A stretch of DNA of 23,472 nt, from assembly GCA_964528645.1 (NCBI GenBank), contig CAZGSR010000039.1, positions 1 through 23,472 of the forward strand, given 5' to 3'. This DNA comes from UBA5734 sp964528645 (GTDB lineage Bacteria > Bacillota > Clostridia > Saccharofermentanales > UBA5734). The notes under the pieces are model-generated. The model ran no database searches. It saw nothing but the letters and a program-made list of their open reading frames with translations, and had not been told where the DNA came from. Below, piece by piece: positions 13,918 through 21,897 of this stretch. The number at the start of each line of letters is the position of its first letter. Within the stretch, counting starts at the first letter, position 1. The position numbers and the translations under genes are program-made.

Positions 13918-14006
13918 CAAAAACTGATTGAAAACGCACCATCCAAAGGTTTTTTAGTTACAAATAACACGATTTTCACTTAGGACTGGTTTTGATGGAC
14001 GTATGT

Positions 14007-14609
14007 TCAGAATTCGCGCCGGCCTTCCATGGCGCGGGCCAGGGTGACTTCGTCGGCATATTCGAGATCGCCACCCATCGGAATACCGTGGGCGATCCGG
14101 GTCGTACGGATATTGGCAGGCTTCAGGAGCCGGGCGACGTAGAGGGCAGTGGCCTCGCCTTCGACGGTTGGATTGGTGGCCAGGATGACTTCCGTGATGG
14201 TTTCATCTGAGCGCAGGCGGGCCAGGAGTTCCCGCAGGCGGATCTGGTCCGGCCCGATGTTTTGCAGGGGGGAAATAACCCCGTGCAGCACATGGTAGAG
14301 GCCTTTGTACTCATGGATGCGCTCCATGGCGGCTACATCGCGCGGATTCTCGACGACACAGATGATCGTGCGGTCACGCCCGGGCGAGGCGCAGATGTCA
14401 CAGGGATCCTGGTCGGTCAGGTTGCAGCAGACGGAACACAGCCGGGTGGAGCGCCTGGCTTCGAGGATCGCCTCTGCGAGGGCTTCCACACGGTCCTGTG
14501 GCTGGGCCAGCAAATGGAAAGCCAGGCGCTGGGCAGACTTGCTGCCGATGCCTGGCAATTTGCCGAGCTCAGAGATCAGTCTGGCAATCGTTGGTGAATA
14601 GCGGGCCAT
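14007..14609 (-). CDS. recR: Recombination protein RecR
   Basis: 200 residues, exactly the family length. RecR acts with RecO (and RecF) to load RecA on gapped DNA. A helix-hairpin-helix (LGKLPGIGSKSAQRLAFHLL, about 15-34) is followed by a four-cysteine zinc site (C58, C61, C70, C73) and a Toprim domain with IICVVENPRDV and TNPTVEGEATALYVARLL. The C-terminal Walker-like part (RIAHGIPMGGDLEYAD) is intact. The start at 14609 (MARYSP) fits the family; no clear Shine-Dalgarno precedes it, and it lies seven bases after the ybaB stop, so re-initiation by coupling is likely. No clear terminator follows before the opp leader hairpin. Confidence 0.5.
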   Translation of the reverse strand: MARYSPTIARLISELGKLPGIGSKSAQRLAFHLLAQPQDRVEALAEAILEARRSTRLCSVCCNLTDQDPCDICASPGRDRTIICVVENPRDVAAMERIHEYKGLYHVLHGVISPLQNIGPDQIRLRELLARLRSDETITEVILATNPTVEGEATALYVARLLKPANIRTTRIAHGIPMGGDLEYADEVTLARAMEGRREF

Positions 14610-14616
14610 CGATGGA

Positions 14617-14976
14617 TCAGAACGGGAGACGGGTGCCGCCAGTGACTTTGGCCATCCGTTGCTCAGAGATCTCTTCCATTTTGCGCAGGGCTTCATTGAC
14701 CGCGACCATGACCAGGTCCTGGAGCATCTCGACATCATCCGGATCGACGGCTGCCGGGTCGATCACCAGGCTTTGCAGCTGCTTCTGGCCGTTGACGGTG
14801 ACTTTGATAACGCCACCACCTGCCGTAGCATCTGCAGTCAAGGCTGCGATTTCTTCCTGGGCTTTCTCCATTTCACGCTGCATGCGCTGGGCTTGCTGCA
14901 TCAGCTGGTTCATGTTGCCCATGCCGCCACCCATACCGCCGGGAAATCCTCCGCGAGGTCCTTTTGCCATTGCCAT
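14617..14976 (-). CDS. ybaB: Nucleoid-associated protein of the YbaB/EbfC family
   Basis: 119 residues. Small DNA-binding dimer, encoded between dnaX and recR in most bacteria. The N-terminus is Gly/Met-rich (GGFPGGMGGGMGNMNQLM), followed by the family helix QQAQRMQREMEKAQEEI and the core VKVTVNGQ-like strand (here IKVTVNGQKQLQSLVIDP), then a C-terminal helix. The gene starts inside the dnaX stop codon (TAATG) with GGAGG four bases upstream; an ATG two codons on has a more usual ten-base distance and is a possible alternative. Coupled translation with dnaX is clear from the overlap. Confidence 0.5.
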   Translation of the reverse strand: MAMAKGPRGGFPGGMGGGMGNMNQLMQQAQRMQREMEKAQEEIAALTADATAGGGVIKVTVNGQKQLQSLVIDPAAVDPDDVEMLQDLVMVAVNEALRKMEEISEQRMAKVTGGTRLPF

Positions 14977-16886
14977 TAATCCTCCATTGTCATTGGAATG
15001 CCGAATACCTCGGCCGAATGCTGTAATTTGCTGATCCATTCTGGTTGGGCATCAGCTGTTGGCTGAGCCCCGGTCTGGCTTGAATTTTTCGGATTGACCT
15101 GACCTTCCAGGACCACGTCGACTTCAAACACCTGCCCTGTCAAGCTCTGCAGAATGTCACGCAGAAGCTTGAGAGCACTCGCCGAACGGAATTCATCATA
15201 ATGCACTTGGTCTTTTCTGGCAAACTCGAGCTGCAGGATGGTCTCAGCTGGCAGTTGTGCCTGCGCGGCGCGGCCGAACAAGAACAGAGTCATCTGGCCT
15301 GTATCACCCAATTTGCCCAAGACTTGCTGCCAAAGATCGGCAGCGACAAAGGTCCGTACGGGAGTTGATTCAGCCTCCTGACTGGACGGGGCCGCTGGCG
15401 CTTCATCACCAAATGGAGGGTATTCATCAGTGTCCTGCTGTGCCTGGGACTGCGAAGATACCACTTCTCTGGTAATAACCGGCTCTTCTGGTAATGGCGG
15501 CTCCTCAGGGAGTGGTTGGGGTGTACCAGACGCTGGGGCATCTGGTATGAATGCCTCGTCATCCAGGAGGGGTGGTTCTTCAGGAAGCGGAGGTTCCTCC
15601 GGTGGCTCGGGTGCGGCCGTAATGACAGGCACGGTTTTTTCTAATGGGGCTGGTGCTACCGCCGCCGATTTTGCTGCCACAGCAACGACGGGTTCTGCGG
15701 GAAGGCTGGCTGTCTGTGCAACGGGTGCTACCGCCGCTACTCGGGATGGATTGGGCTGGCGCAAATTCCTGGCCACAGGTGGTGTCGTGTCGCCGGACGT
15801 CGTCTCACTGACCAGGCGTAGCAGGCCTATCTCCAGGATCGTGCGGGTGTCTGCTGCCCAGCGCAGGTCGCCAGCGAGGCTGGAGAGTCCCTTGATCCAG
15901 GCCATCAACTGGGCCTGGGTGGCGATCTGGGCCAGACGATTCATCTGGGCCAGACTGTCGGCTGTGGTCTGGATCAGGCGTTCCGGCCGGTCCGATACCT
16001 GGCAGACCAGGAGGTTGCGGAACAACTGGGCCAGGTCCGGAATCAGGCGGGCCATGTCGCGGCCAGCCATCACCAGTTGATCGACCAGATCGAGGGTTGA
16101 CGCTGCGCGGCCGTGGATCAGGGCGTCAGCCAGCTCGAGCAAAGCGTCATCTTTCGTCAGGCCGGCCAGGGCCAGGATGTCATCGCGGACGATGGTCCCC
16201 TGGCAGCTCATGCGCGCCTGGTCTAAAAGGCTGATCGCATCGCGCAGAGCGCCGTCTGCAAATGAGGCGATGGTTTCCAGACCGCTGGCATCGATGGTAA
16301 TCCCGTCGGCTGTGGCTATTTCGCGCAGGCGGGCAGTGATGCTCTCGACTGGGATACGGCGGAAATCATAGCGCTGGCAACGTGACAGGATCGTCGCCGG
16401 AATGCGGTGCGGTTCGGTGGTCGCCAGGATGAAGACAGCGTGGGCAGGGGGTTCTTCGAGCGTTTTCAACAGGGCATTGAAAGCCCCGGGTGTCAGCATG
16501 TGGACTTCGTCAATGATGTAGACCTTGTAGTGCGCTTTAGCCGGCATGAAATTGACTTCGTCTGTGATCCGACGGATATTGTCGACGCTGTTATTGGAGG
16601 CCGCGTCCATTTCGACCACATCGAGCAGGGAGCCGTCGAGAACGCCGCGGCAGATCTCGCATTGGTTGCAGGGGTTGCCGTCCTGGGGGTCGAGACAGTT
16701 GATGGCCCGGGAGAAAATCTTGGCCAGCGTGGTCTTGCCGGTGCCGCGGGTGCCGCTGAACAGATAGGCATGGGCGATCTGGCGGCTGATGACCGCCTGG
16801 CGCAGGGCAAAAACCGCGTGTTTTTGCTCAACAACTTCATCAAAAGTACGGGGGCGCCATTCACGATAGAGGGCCAGATAGGACAT
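14976..16886 (-). CDS. dnaX: DNA polymerase III subunits gamma/tau
   Basis: 636 residues, similar to E. coli tau (643). ATPase of the clamp loader. Walker A GTRGTGKT (45-52), zinc cysteines C64, C73, C76 and C79, Walker B YIIDEVHM (about 123-130), sensor 1 LATTEPHRIPATILSRC with the arginine finger SRC, then the collar domain to about 365. Residues 366-512 are a low-complexity linker rich in Pro, Glu and Ala with a repeated LPEEPPLPEEP element, followed by a C-terminal tau-like domain (about 513-600). The ATG at 16886 has GGAGG eight bases upstream; an upstream extension would run into the SRP RNA and is rejected. A run of six A at the linker (15635-15640) is discussed in the findings. The gene heads dnaX-ybaB-recR. 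Confidence 0.5.
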   Translation of the reverse strand: MSYLALYREWRPRTFDEVVEQKHAVFALRQAVISRQIAHAYLFSGTRGTGKTTLAKIFSRAINCLDPQDGNPCNQCEICRGVLDGSLLDVVEMDAASNNSVDNIRRITDEVNFMPAKAHYKVYIIDEVHMLTPGAFNALLKTLEEPPAHAVFILATTEPHRIPATILSRCQRYDFRRIPVESITARLREIATADGITIDASGLETIASFADGALRDAISLLDQARMSCQGTIVRDDILALAGLTKDDALLELADALIHGRAASTLDLVDQLVMAGRDMARLIPDLAQLFRNLLVCQVSDRPERLIQTTADSLAQMNRLAQIATQAQLMAWIKGLSSLAGDLRWAADTRTILEIGLLRLVSETTSGDTTPPVARNLRQPNPSRVAAVAPVAQTASLPAEPVVAVAAKSAAVAPAPLEKTVPVITAAPEPPEEPPLPEEPPLLDDEAFIPDAPASGTPQPLPEEPPLPEEPVITREVVSSQSQAQQDTDEYPPFGDEAPAAPSSQEAESTPVRTFVAADLWQQVLGKLGDTGQMTLFLFGRAAQAQLPAETILQLEFARKDQVHYDEFRSASALKLLRDILQSLTGQVFEVDVVLEGQVNPKNSSQTGAQPTADAQPEWISKLQHSAEVFGIPMTMED

Positions 16887-16925
16887 GGGCGGACCTCCGG
16901 GAAATAAATTCGCCATGTCTGACCT

Positions 16926-17036
16926 GCAGCCGTCGCAGGCTTTGCTGTAACACATGCGGTTGACCGCTTACCGCTGCTTCCTTCCGGACCTGACGGGGTT
17001 CACGGGCCACATCGCACAGGACCAGCGATCGGCTGC
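16926..17036 (-). ncRNA. ffs: Small bacterial SRP RNA (4.5S/scRNA)
   Basis: The minus strand carries the universally conserved SRP domain IV: GTCAGGTCCGGAAGGAAGCA (GGAA tetraloop with its asymmetric and symmetric loops), preceded by GTGAACCCC and followed by GCGGTAAGC. The ends GCAGCCG and CGGCTGC pair, giving a hairpin of about 111 nt, a small SRP RNA without Alu domain. It binds Ffh. It lies 40 bases before dnaX on the same strand, the same order as scr-dnaX in Bacillus. Confidence 0.5.
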
Positions 17037-17068
17037 AGATCAGACACGGCGCGTGCTGATGCCCTGAG

Positions 17069-17077
17069 ATTATACCA
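17069..17077 (-). promoter_or_regulatory. Extended -10 promoter (TGGTATAAT) of the SRP RNA gene
   Basis: On the minus strand a perfect TATAAT (17069-17074) is preceded by TG one base upstream, about 32 bases before the RNA 5' end. There is no good -35. It may also serve dnaX-ybaB-recR, since no terminator is evident between the RNA and dnaX. Confidence 0.5.
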
Positions 17078-17093
17078 TAGATCACGGCGATGA

Positions 17094-17102
17094 TGCTACA
17101 AT
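17094..17102 (+). promoter_or_regulatory. Extended -10 promoter (TGCTACAAT) of the YitT-family gene
   Basis: TACAAT (17097-17102) with TG one base upstream, 25 bases before the start codon at 17127. It is divergent from the SRP RNA promoter, the two -10 boxes being about 22 bases apart. No -35 is seen; the two promoters could interfere with each other. Confidence 0.5.
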
Positions 17103-17126
17103 AAACCGAGCAGGAGGGAAAGACTC

Positions 17127-18086
17127 ATGACAGCAATACAGAGAAGTAAAAAAAGACTGCGACGCACAAGCTACATCCCACCGGCCAAAGACTTGTTCCA
17201 GCTGGTTCTTGGCTCGTTGATCTCCGCCATGGCAGTCAATGTCTTCTATGTTCCACTTCGCCTGACCATGGGTGGTGTCACGGGTATCGCTACGATTGTT
17301 TACCAGCTGGCCCGTCCTTATGTCCAGTTGCCACTGGGTCTGCTGGTCATCCTGCTCAATGTACCGATTTTTGCCCTGGGCATCACCAAGATCAGCCGTT
17401 CCTTTGCCTGGCGCAGCCTGATCGGCACCCTGGCCTATTCGGTTATCATTGACCTGACTGCCCCGACCATGGCTCCCTGGTTCGAGACTTATATCAACCG
17501 GCCGCTGCTGAATGGCCGCCCGGATCCATTGCTCTATTGTGTTTTCGGTGGCGTGCTGTTTGGCATCGGAGCTGGCCTGATTTTCCGTTCCGGTTTCACG
17601 ACCGGCGGCACGGATATCCTCGCTTTTGTGATCAAGCGCAAGCACCCTGGCTTTAGCACCGGCCAGTTCCTGATGATCCTCGATGCTACGATCGTCCTGG
17701 CATCCGTCGTTTTCTACCGCAATTCGGCCGAGCCCAGCATCCTCCTGGCCATGTATTCTTTCATCGCCATGTTCCTGACGTCCAAAGCCGTCGATATCCT
17801 GCTCGAAGGTTTTGACTACACCCGAACCGCGCTGATCGTGTCCGACAAAGCTGCAGAAATTGCTTCCCGGATCCTGCATGAGATCAGCCGAGGGGTGACT
17901 TCCCTCGCTGGCCGGGGCATGTACACCGGACACAAGAAGGATGTCCTGATGTGTGTTTTGTCCAGCAAGCAAGTGCCAGAGCTCAAGTCGATCGTAGAAG
18001 AGATCGACGAAACGGCTTTCATGATCGTGTTTGAAGCAAGGGAGGTCGTCGGTGAAGGCTTTGGTGCTGGCCACGAGATCGAATAG
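17127..18086 (+). CDS. YitT-family membrane protein with C-terminal DUF2179 domain
   Basis: 319 residues. The N-terminal part (about 20-205) has around five hydrophobic segments with family motifs FYVPLRLTMGGVTGIA, FGIGAGLIFRSGFTTGGTDI and SKAVDILLEGFDYTR. The C-terminal soluble domain (about 210-310) is of the DUF2179 type, with TALIVSDKAAEIASRI, RGVTSLAGRGMYTG and VLMCVLSSKQVPELK. The biochemical function of the family is not settled; a transporter or small-molecule-responsive membrane protein is inferred. The ATG at 17127 has GGAGGG eight bases upstream. It is divergent from the SRP RNA/dnaX operon, and its stop lies six bases from the stop of the convergent histidine kinase gene, with no terminator between. 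Confidence 0.5.
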   Translation: MTAIQRSKKRLRRTSYIPPAKDLFQLVLGSLISAMAVNVFYVPLRLTMGGVTGIATIVYQLARPYVQLPLGLLVILLNVPIFALGITKISRSFAWRSLIGTLAYSVIIDLTAPTMAPWFETYINRPLLNGRPDPLLYCVFGGVLFGIGAGLIFRSGFTTGGTDILAFVIKRKHPGFSTGQFLMILDATIVLASVVFYRNSAEPSILLAMYSFIAMFLTSKAVDILLEGFDYTRTALIVSDKAAEIASRILHEISRGVTSLAGRGMYTGHKKDVLMCVLSSKQVPELKSIVEEIDETAFMIVFEAREVVGEGFGAGHEIE

Positions 18087-18092
18087 GACCTG

Positions 18093-19223
18093 TTACCAAG
18101 TCTCGTTTTCAGCAAGTTTCTTGTCATCTCCTTGTGACAGCATGCTTTCCGGAAAAATGACTGTAAAACAGGAACCCTCTCCAGGCTTACTGCTGACTTC
18201 AATTTCAGCTCCGCAGAGATCGAGAATCCGTTTCACCAGGGCCAGGCCGAGACCGTTACCCTTGATCGCGTGTGCCGTATCCCCCTGATAGAATTTTTCG
18301 AAAATCCTGGCCCGGGTCTGCTCGTCCATGCCGATTCCTGTATCCGAGACCGTGACATGGCCAGCGCTGGTGTTGCAGATCTGGATCTGTCCACCGGAGG
18401 GTGTGAATTTGATGGCATTGCCGATCAGGTTGAGCCAGACCTGGCGCAAGAGTTCTTCATTAGCGTGACACTCAAGCGGTTCGAGTTCGACATCGACCTG
18501 GAGTTCCTTTCCCTGCCATTGTGGCTCTAAAAGCAGGATGCAGCGGCGAACCTGCTCGTCGAGCAGAAAGGTGGTCTGCCCGGTCACCGTGGATTGATTC
18601 TCCAGGCGGGACAGGGCGAGGACATTGCTCGACAGCTGGACCAGCCGGTCGGATTCATCGATGATGATGTCGAGGTATTCGGCCTGTTCGGATGCAGGGA
18701 GTGTGCCGGTGCGCAGGAGCTTGGCAAAGCCTTTGATGGAGACGATTGGGGTGCGGAATTCATGGGAAAAGTTGTTGATGAAATCTTTGCGCAAGGCCTC
18801 GACACTGCCTAGCTCCTCGGTCATGGTGTTGAAATCGTCGATCAGCTCGTTGAGTTCGGGGACCGGACAGGGATTGACCCGGACGGTGAAATTGCCGCTG
18901 GCCACCTCGCGCATGGCCTTTTTCAGTTTGCGGATCGGCCGGAGGGGCACATGGCCGAGAATGGCCACCAGCGAGGTGCCGATGACGACACTGAAGATCA
19001 TCAGCATGATCAGGCCGCTCAGCAATCCGCCATGGCTTTCGCCACGGAATGAAACCAAGTCGAAATGGATCAGGGCACCCGCAACAAGTCCAATCAGCAG
19101 GACTGTCACAACCAGGATGCCAAACACAAAAAAGGTCAGAGCCAGGACCATGGATGGGATTCTTTTCCGCCAGGTTACTCGGCTGTTACCAGGGTGCTTC
19201 TGTTGTCTCTTCCCGTTTCTCAT
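18093..19223 (-). CDS. Sensor histidine kinase with a very short extracytoplasmic loop
   Basis: 376 residues. A basic N-terminus (1-24) is followed by two membrane helices (about 26-52 and 68-90) joined by only about 15 external residues, then a HAMP domain (about 92-143), the HisKA helix with phospho-acceptor H154 (NFSHEFRTP), and the HATPase domain with N-box NLIGNAIKFTP (265-275), G1 DTGIGMD (294-300), F-box IFEKFYQ and G2 GNGLGLALV (322-330). All kinase motifs are intact. The tiny loop suggests sensing in or at the membrane rather than by a periplasmic-type domain. The start overlaps the response regulator stop (ATGA), so the two are co-translated; no strong Shine-Dalgarno is seen. Its likely targets are the divergent exporter genes (inference). 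Confidence 0.5.
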   Translation of the reverse strand: MRNGKRQQKHPGNSRVTWRKRIPSMVLALTFFVFGILVVTVLLIGLVAGALIHFDLVSFRGESHGGLLSGLIMLMIFSVVIGTSLVAILGHVPLRPIRKLKKAMREVASGNFTVRVNPCPVPELNELIDDFNTMTEELGSVEALRKDFINNFSHEFRTPIVSIKGFAKLLRTGTLPASEQAEYLDIIIDESDRLVQLSSNVLALSRLENQSTVTGQTTFLLDEQVRRCILLLEPQWQGKELQVDVELEPLECHANEELLRQVWLNLIGNAIKFTPSGGQIQICNTSAGHVTVSDTGIGMDEQTRARIFEKFYQGDTAHAIKGNGLGLALVKRILDLCGAEIEVSSKPGEGSCFTVIFPESMLSQGDDKKLAENETW

Positions 19224-19894
19224 GAGTGCTTGACAGCTTTGTAGCCCAAGCCACGGACAGTGATGATTTCGAACTCCGGCCAGCTGCCAAACCGTTCGCG
19301 CAGGCGGTTGATGTGGACATTGACGGTCCGGTCGTCCGTCTCGGAATCCATGCCCCAGATTTCGTCCATCAGCTGGAGCCGGGTGAAGATGACATCCGGA
19401 TACGAAAGCAGCTTGAACAGGAGATAAAACTCCTTCTGGGGCAGAGTCTGGCTCTGGCCCTCCCGGCTAACCGACAGGGCATCATAATCCAGGATCACCG
19501 GCCCGATCGTGAGGCGGCGTTCACTGACGATCCGGGCCCGTCGGAGCAGCGCGCGGATCCGCAGGATCATTTCCTCGTCATCGACCGGTTTGACCATGTA
19601 GTCATCGGTACCGACCAGAAAGCCCTGCCGCTTGTTCTCCGGCATCTGGAGGGCTGTCAGCATCAGGACCGGCAAAGTCGAACCACTGGCGCGCAGCTGG
19701 CGGGTCAGGTTCAGCCCGTCTAAATTGGGCATCATGATGTCAGCAATCAACAGGTCGACCGGGTAATGGTCCAGCAGGTCCAGAGCAGCCTGGCCATCCT
19801 CAGCCAGGATCGGATTGAAGCCATTGGTCCGAAGAACTGCTGCCAGCCATTTACGGGTATTGGTGTCATCTTCGGCTACCAGAATATTAAACAT
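19220..19894 (-). CDS. OmpR/PhoB-family response regulator
   Basis: 224 residues, full length. Receiver domain (1-115) with the acidic pair E8/D9-D10, phospho-acceptor D52 in LIADIMMPNLDG, T80 in LMLTAL and K102 in YMVKP. The C-terminal winged-helix DNA-binding domain (about 127-222) has LPQKEFYLLFKLLSY, the recognition helix region TVNVHINRLRERF and the end TVRGLGYKAVKH. Genes in this order, regulator then kinase with a four-base overlap, form one operon. The ATG at 19894 is preceded by AAAGGG and GGTGAG; neither is ideally spaced. It is divergent from the MacA-like gene across 232 bases that must hold both control regions. A weak TTGACT-type -35 is visible on the minus strand near 19968. 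Confidence 0.5.
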   Translation of the reverse strand: MFNILVAEDDTNTRKWLAAVLRTNGFNPILAEDGQAALDLLDHYPVDLLIADIMMPNLDGLNLTRQLRASGSTLPVLMLTALQMPENKRQGFLVGTDDYMVKPVDDEEMILRIRALLRRARIVSERRLTIGPVILDYDALSVSREGQSQTLPQKEFYLLFKLLSYPDVIFTRLQLMDEIWGMDSETDDRTVNVHINRLRERFGSWPEFEIITVRGLGYKAVKHS

Positions 19895-20030
19895 GGCTCA
19901 CCGGCCCTTTCTTGTTTCGAGTGTTTCTGATTTATGTCCATTATTGCTGTAAACTATGTAGTCAAAAGCGTAAGCCCAAATGATCAACTCAAGATCAACC
20001 CGCACGCTCCGGTGATGAGCAGGGGGCGGA

Positions 20031-20059
20031 TTGACCCAGAAGGAACAGATTGTTTATCT
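20031..20059 (+). promoter_or_regulatory. Candidate promoter of the exporter operon
   Basis: TTGACC (20031-20036), 17 bases, TTATCT (20054-20059), about 60 bases before the GTG start at 20127. The -10 is imperfect, as expected for a promoter that needs an activator such as the divergent response regulator. I see no clear direct-repeat operator in the gap. Confidence 0.5.
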
Positions 20060-20126
20060 CGAGTTTACCAAAGTCTGGCACGCTTAAGGTCCACAAGACA
20101 ACAGCAGTTAATTGGAGGAGTCAATT

Positions 20127-21896
20127 GTGAGCAGATTTTCACTTTTCCTGGGCAGACACCGCAAAGGCTTGGTTACCCTGGTCGTGGTGGCTCTTGTCGC
20201 CGGTATCGGCAGTGCCGTCTTCCTGACCCGACAGGGCGGATCCACAGCCAAACCGGAAACCAATGTCACCGTCCTCAAACAGAAGGACCTCGATCGTGTG
20301 ATCACGACCAAGGGTGTGGTCCAGAGCACTGACACACACACGGTCTATACCCAGCTCGCCTACAAAGTCACTGAACTGGCCGTTGAGGTCGGTGATAAGG
20401 TCGCTGCCGGCGATTTCCTGGCCCAACTGGACACCCGCGATATCGCACAAAGCATTGCAGACCTGGAAAAAACGCTGGGCACCTCGTCCAGTTTGCAGAG
20501 CGCCCAGATCAGCCAGGCCCAGCGCAACTTGACCAATGCCAGGGATCAGCTGACTCTCGATACCAAGACCTACCAGGATGCCATCGATGAGGCAGCCAAG
20601 GATATCGAGACGCTGAAACACCAGGCAGATGATGCAGCCAGCGGTAGCGCCGGACCTGCCGCCGATGCCGCTGTGGCGTCTAATACCAGGGTGGTCAATG
20701 CCAAAGCGGTCGTGACAGCCGCGCAGACGGCGGTTAACAGCAAGAAGGCAACGATCAATGGTCTGGCGCAAGATATTGCTTTGGTTGAAGCGATGATTGC
20801 GAAGATTGAAGCGAAACAAGCTGAGATTGATGCGGCTGAAAATCCATCAGCGATATTAGACCAACTGAATGTTGAAATGACAGCCCTCAATGCAGAGGCC
20901 ACCGCCCTGTTGAATGCTATGAATTCGAAATATATGCTAAGCTCTGCTTCGCTCAGTGTTTTGCTTAGTTCCCTCGAATCCAAACTTTCCGGGGCTCAGT
21001 CCGAATTGATCGCCCTCAAATCAGCCCTCGACCAGGCCGAATCCGACTACGACACCATCTACGAAGACGTCGAGGATGACATCTGGGAAGACGAATTCGA
21101 TGAAGCCTACGATGACGTCTATGACACCTATGCAACTGCGTTCGACACCAAGTATGACCTCTATGACCAGGCGGTCAAGAACCTGGAAAACATCCAGCGC
21201 AGCAACAACCTGACCATCCAGTCCCGGAACGACGCCCTGACCAATACGAAACTGTCCGATAGCACAACGTCGATCGAAAGCCAGCTGACGACAGCCAGGA
21301 ACAATCTGGAGGATGCCACGGTCACAGCCCCCGTCAGCGGTACCATCACTGAGGTGCTGGCATCGCTTGGCGTCCGGGCCAGTGGTGCGATGTTCGTGAT
21401 CCAGAACACTGAATCCCTCGAGCTTTCCACCACTGTCGCCGAGTATGACATCCCCCTGATCAAGGAAGGGCAAGCCGTCCAGTTCACGACCGACGCCACC
21501 GGCTCGGACATCCTCAGTGGCACCGTTGATCGCATTTCACCGACTGCGATCAATACTGATGGAGACTTTACCGTCACTGTCCGGATCGACCAGCCCGATG
21601 AGCGCCTCCGGATCGGCATGAATGCCAAGCTGACGATCGTCCTCGAAAGCCGCCCGGCCACGTTTGCTGTCCCCTATGACGCCATTACGACTGATGCGGC
21701 CGGACAGACCATTGTGATCGCATTGCGTGAAGATGGCGTGACCCGTTATGAAGTTCCGGTGTCAGTTGGCATGGAAACCGATTATTTTGTCGAAATCAGC
21801 GGACCGGAGGTCCAGCCGGGCCTTGTGGTCCTCAATGATCCCGAAGGCAAGAACGTCGCCAATTCCAGCATGCCTGCCGGTCCCTTTGGAGGCTGA
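20127..21896 (+). CDS. MacA-like membrane-fusion (adaptor) subunit of an ABC exporter
   Basis: 589 residues from GTG; larger than typical MacA (about 370-400). Membrane anchor at about 15-34, first half of the lipoyl-like domain with VGDKVAAGDFLAQLDTRD (about 88-105), a very long helical hairpin region (about 110-395), the second lipoyl half DATVTAPVSGTITEVLASLG (396-415), then beta-barrel and membrane-proximal domains (AVQFTTDATG, LRIGMNAKLTIVLE, VPYDAITTD). The helical region includes a very acidic Tyr/Asp-rich section (about 304-345; YEDVEDDIWEDEFDEAYDDV) and a stretch of lower GC with different codon choice (about 20765-20960). The GTG at 20127 has GGAGGAG six bases upstream; an in-frame TTG at 20112 overlaps that site and is rejected. 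The adaptor connects MacB-type permease and substrate outside the membrane; no outer-membrane channel gene is seen. Confidence 0.5.
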   Translation: MSRFSLFLGRHRKGLVTLVVVALVAGIGSAVFLTRQGGSTAKPETNVTVLKQKDLDRVITTKGVVQSTDTHTVYTQLAYKVTELAVEVGDKVAAGDFLAQLDTRDIAQSIADLEKTLGTSSSLQSAQISQAQRNLTNARDQLTLDTKTYQDAIDEAAKDIETLKHQADDAASGSAGPAADAAVASNTRVVNAKAVVTAAQTAVNSKKATINGLAQDIALVEAMIAKIEAKQAEIDAAENPSAILDQLNVEMTALNAEATALLNAMNSKYMLSSASLSVLLSSLESKLSGAQSELIALKSALDQAESDYDTIYEDVEDDIWEDEFDEAYDDVYDTYATAFDTKYDLYDQAVKNLENIQRSNNLTIQSRNDALTNTKLSDSTTSIESQLTTARNNLEDATVTAPVSGTITEVLASLGVRASGAMFVIQNTESLELSTTVAEYDIPLIKEGQAVQFTTDATGSDILSGTVDRISPTAINTDGDFTVTVRIDQPDERLRIGMNAKLTIVLESRPATFAVPYDAITTDAAGQTIVIALREDGVTRYEVPVSVGMETDYFVEISGPEVQPGLVVLNDPEGKNVANSSMPAGPFGG

Positions 21897-21897
21897 A

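Noticed and set aside
16886..16955. Upstream extension of dnaX by 23 codons
   Set aside because: It would run into the SRP RNA gene, and the internal ATG at 16886 has an ideal GGAGG and the family N-terminus MSYLALYREWRP.
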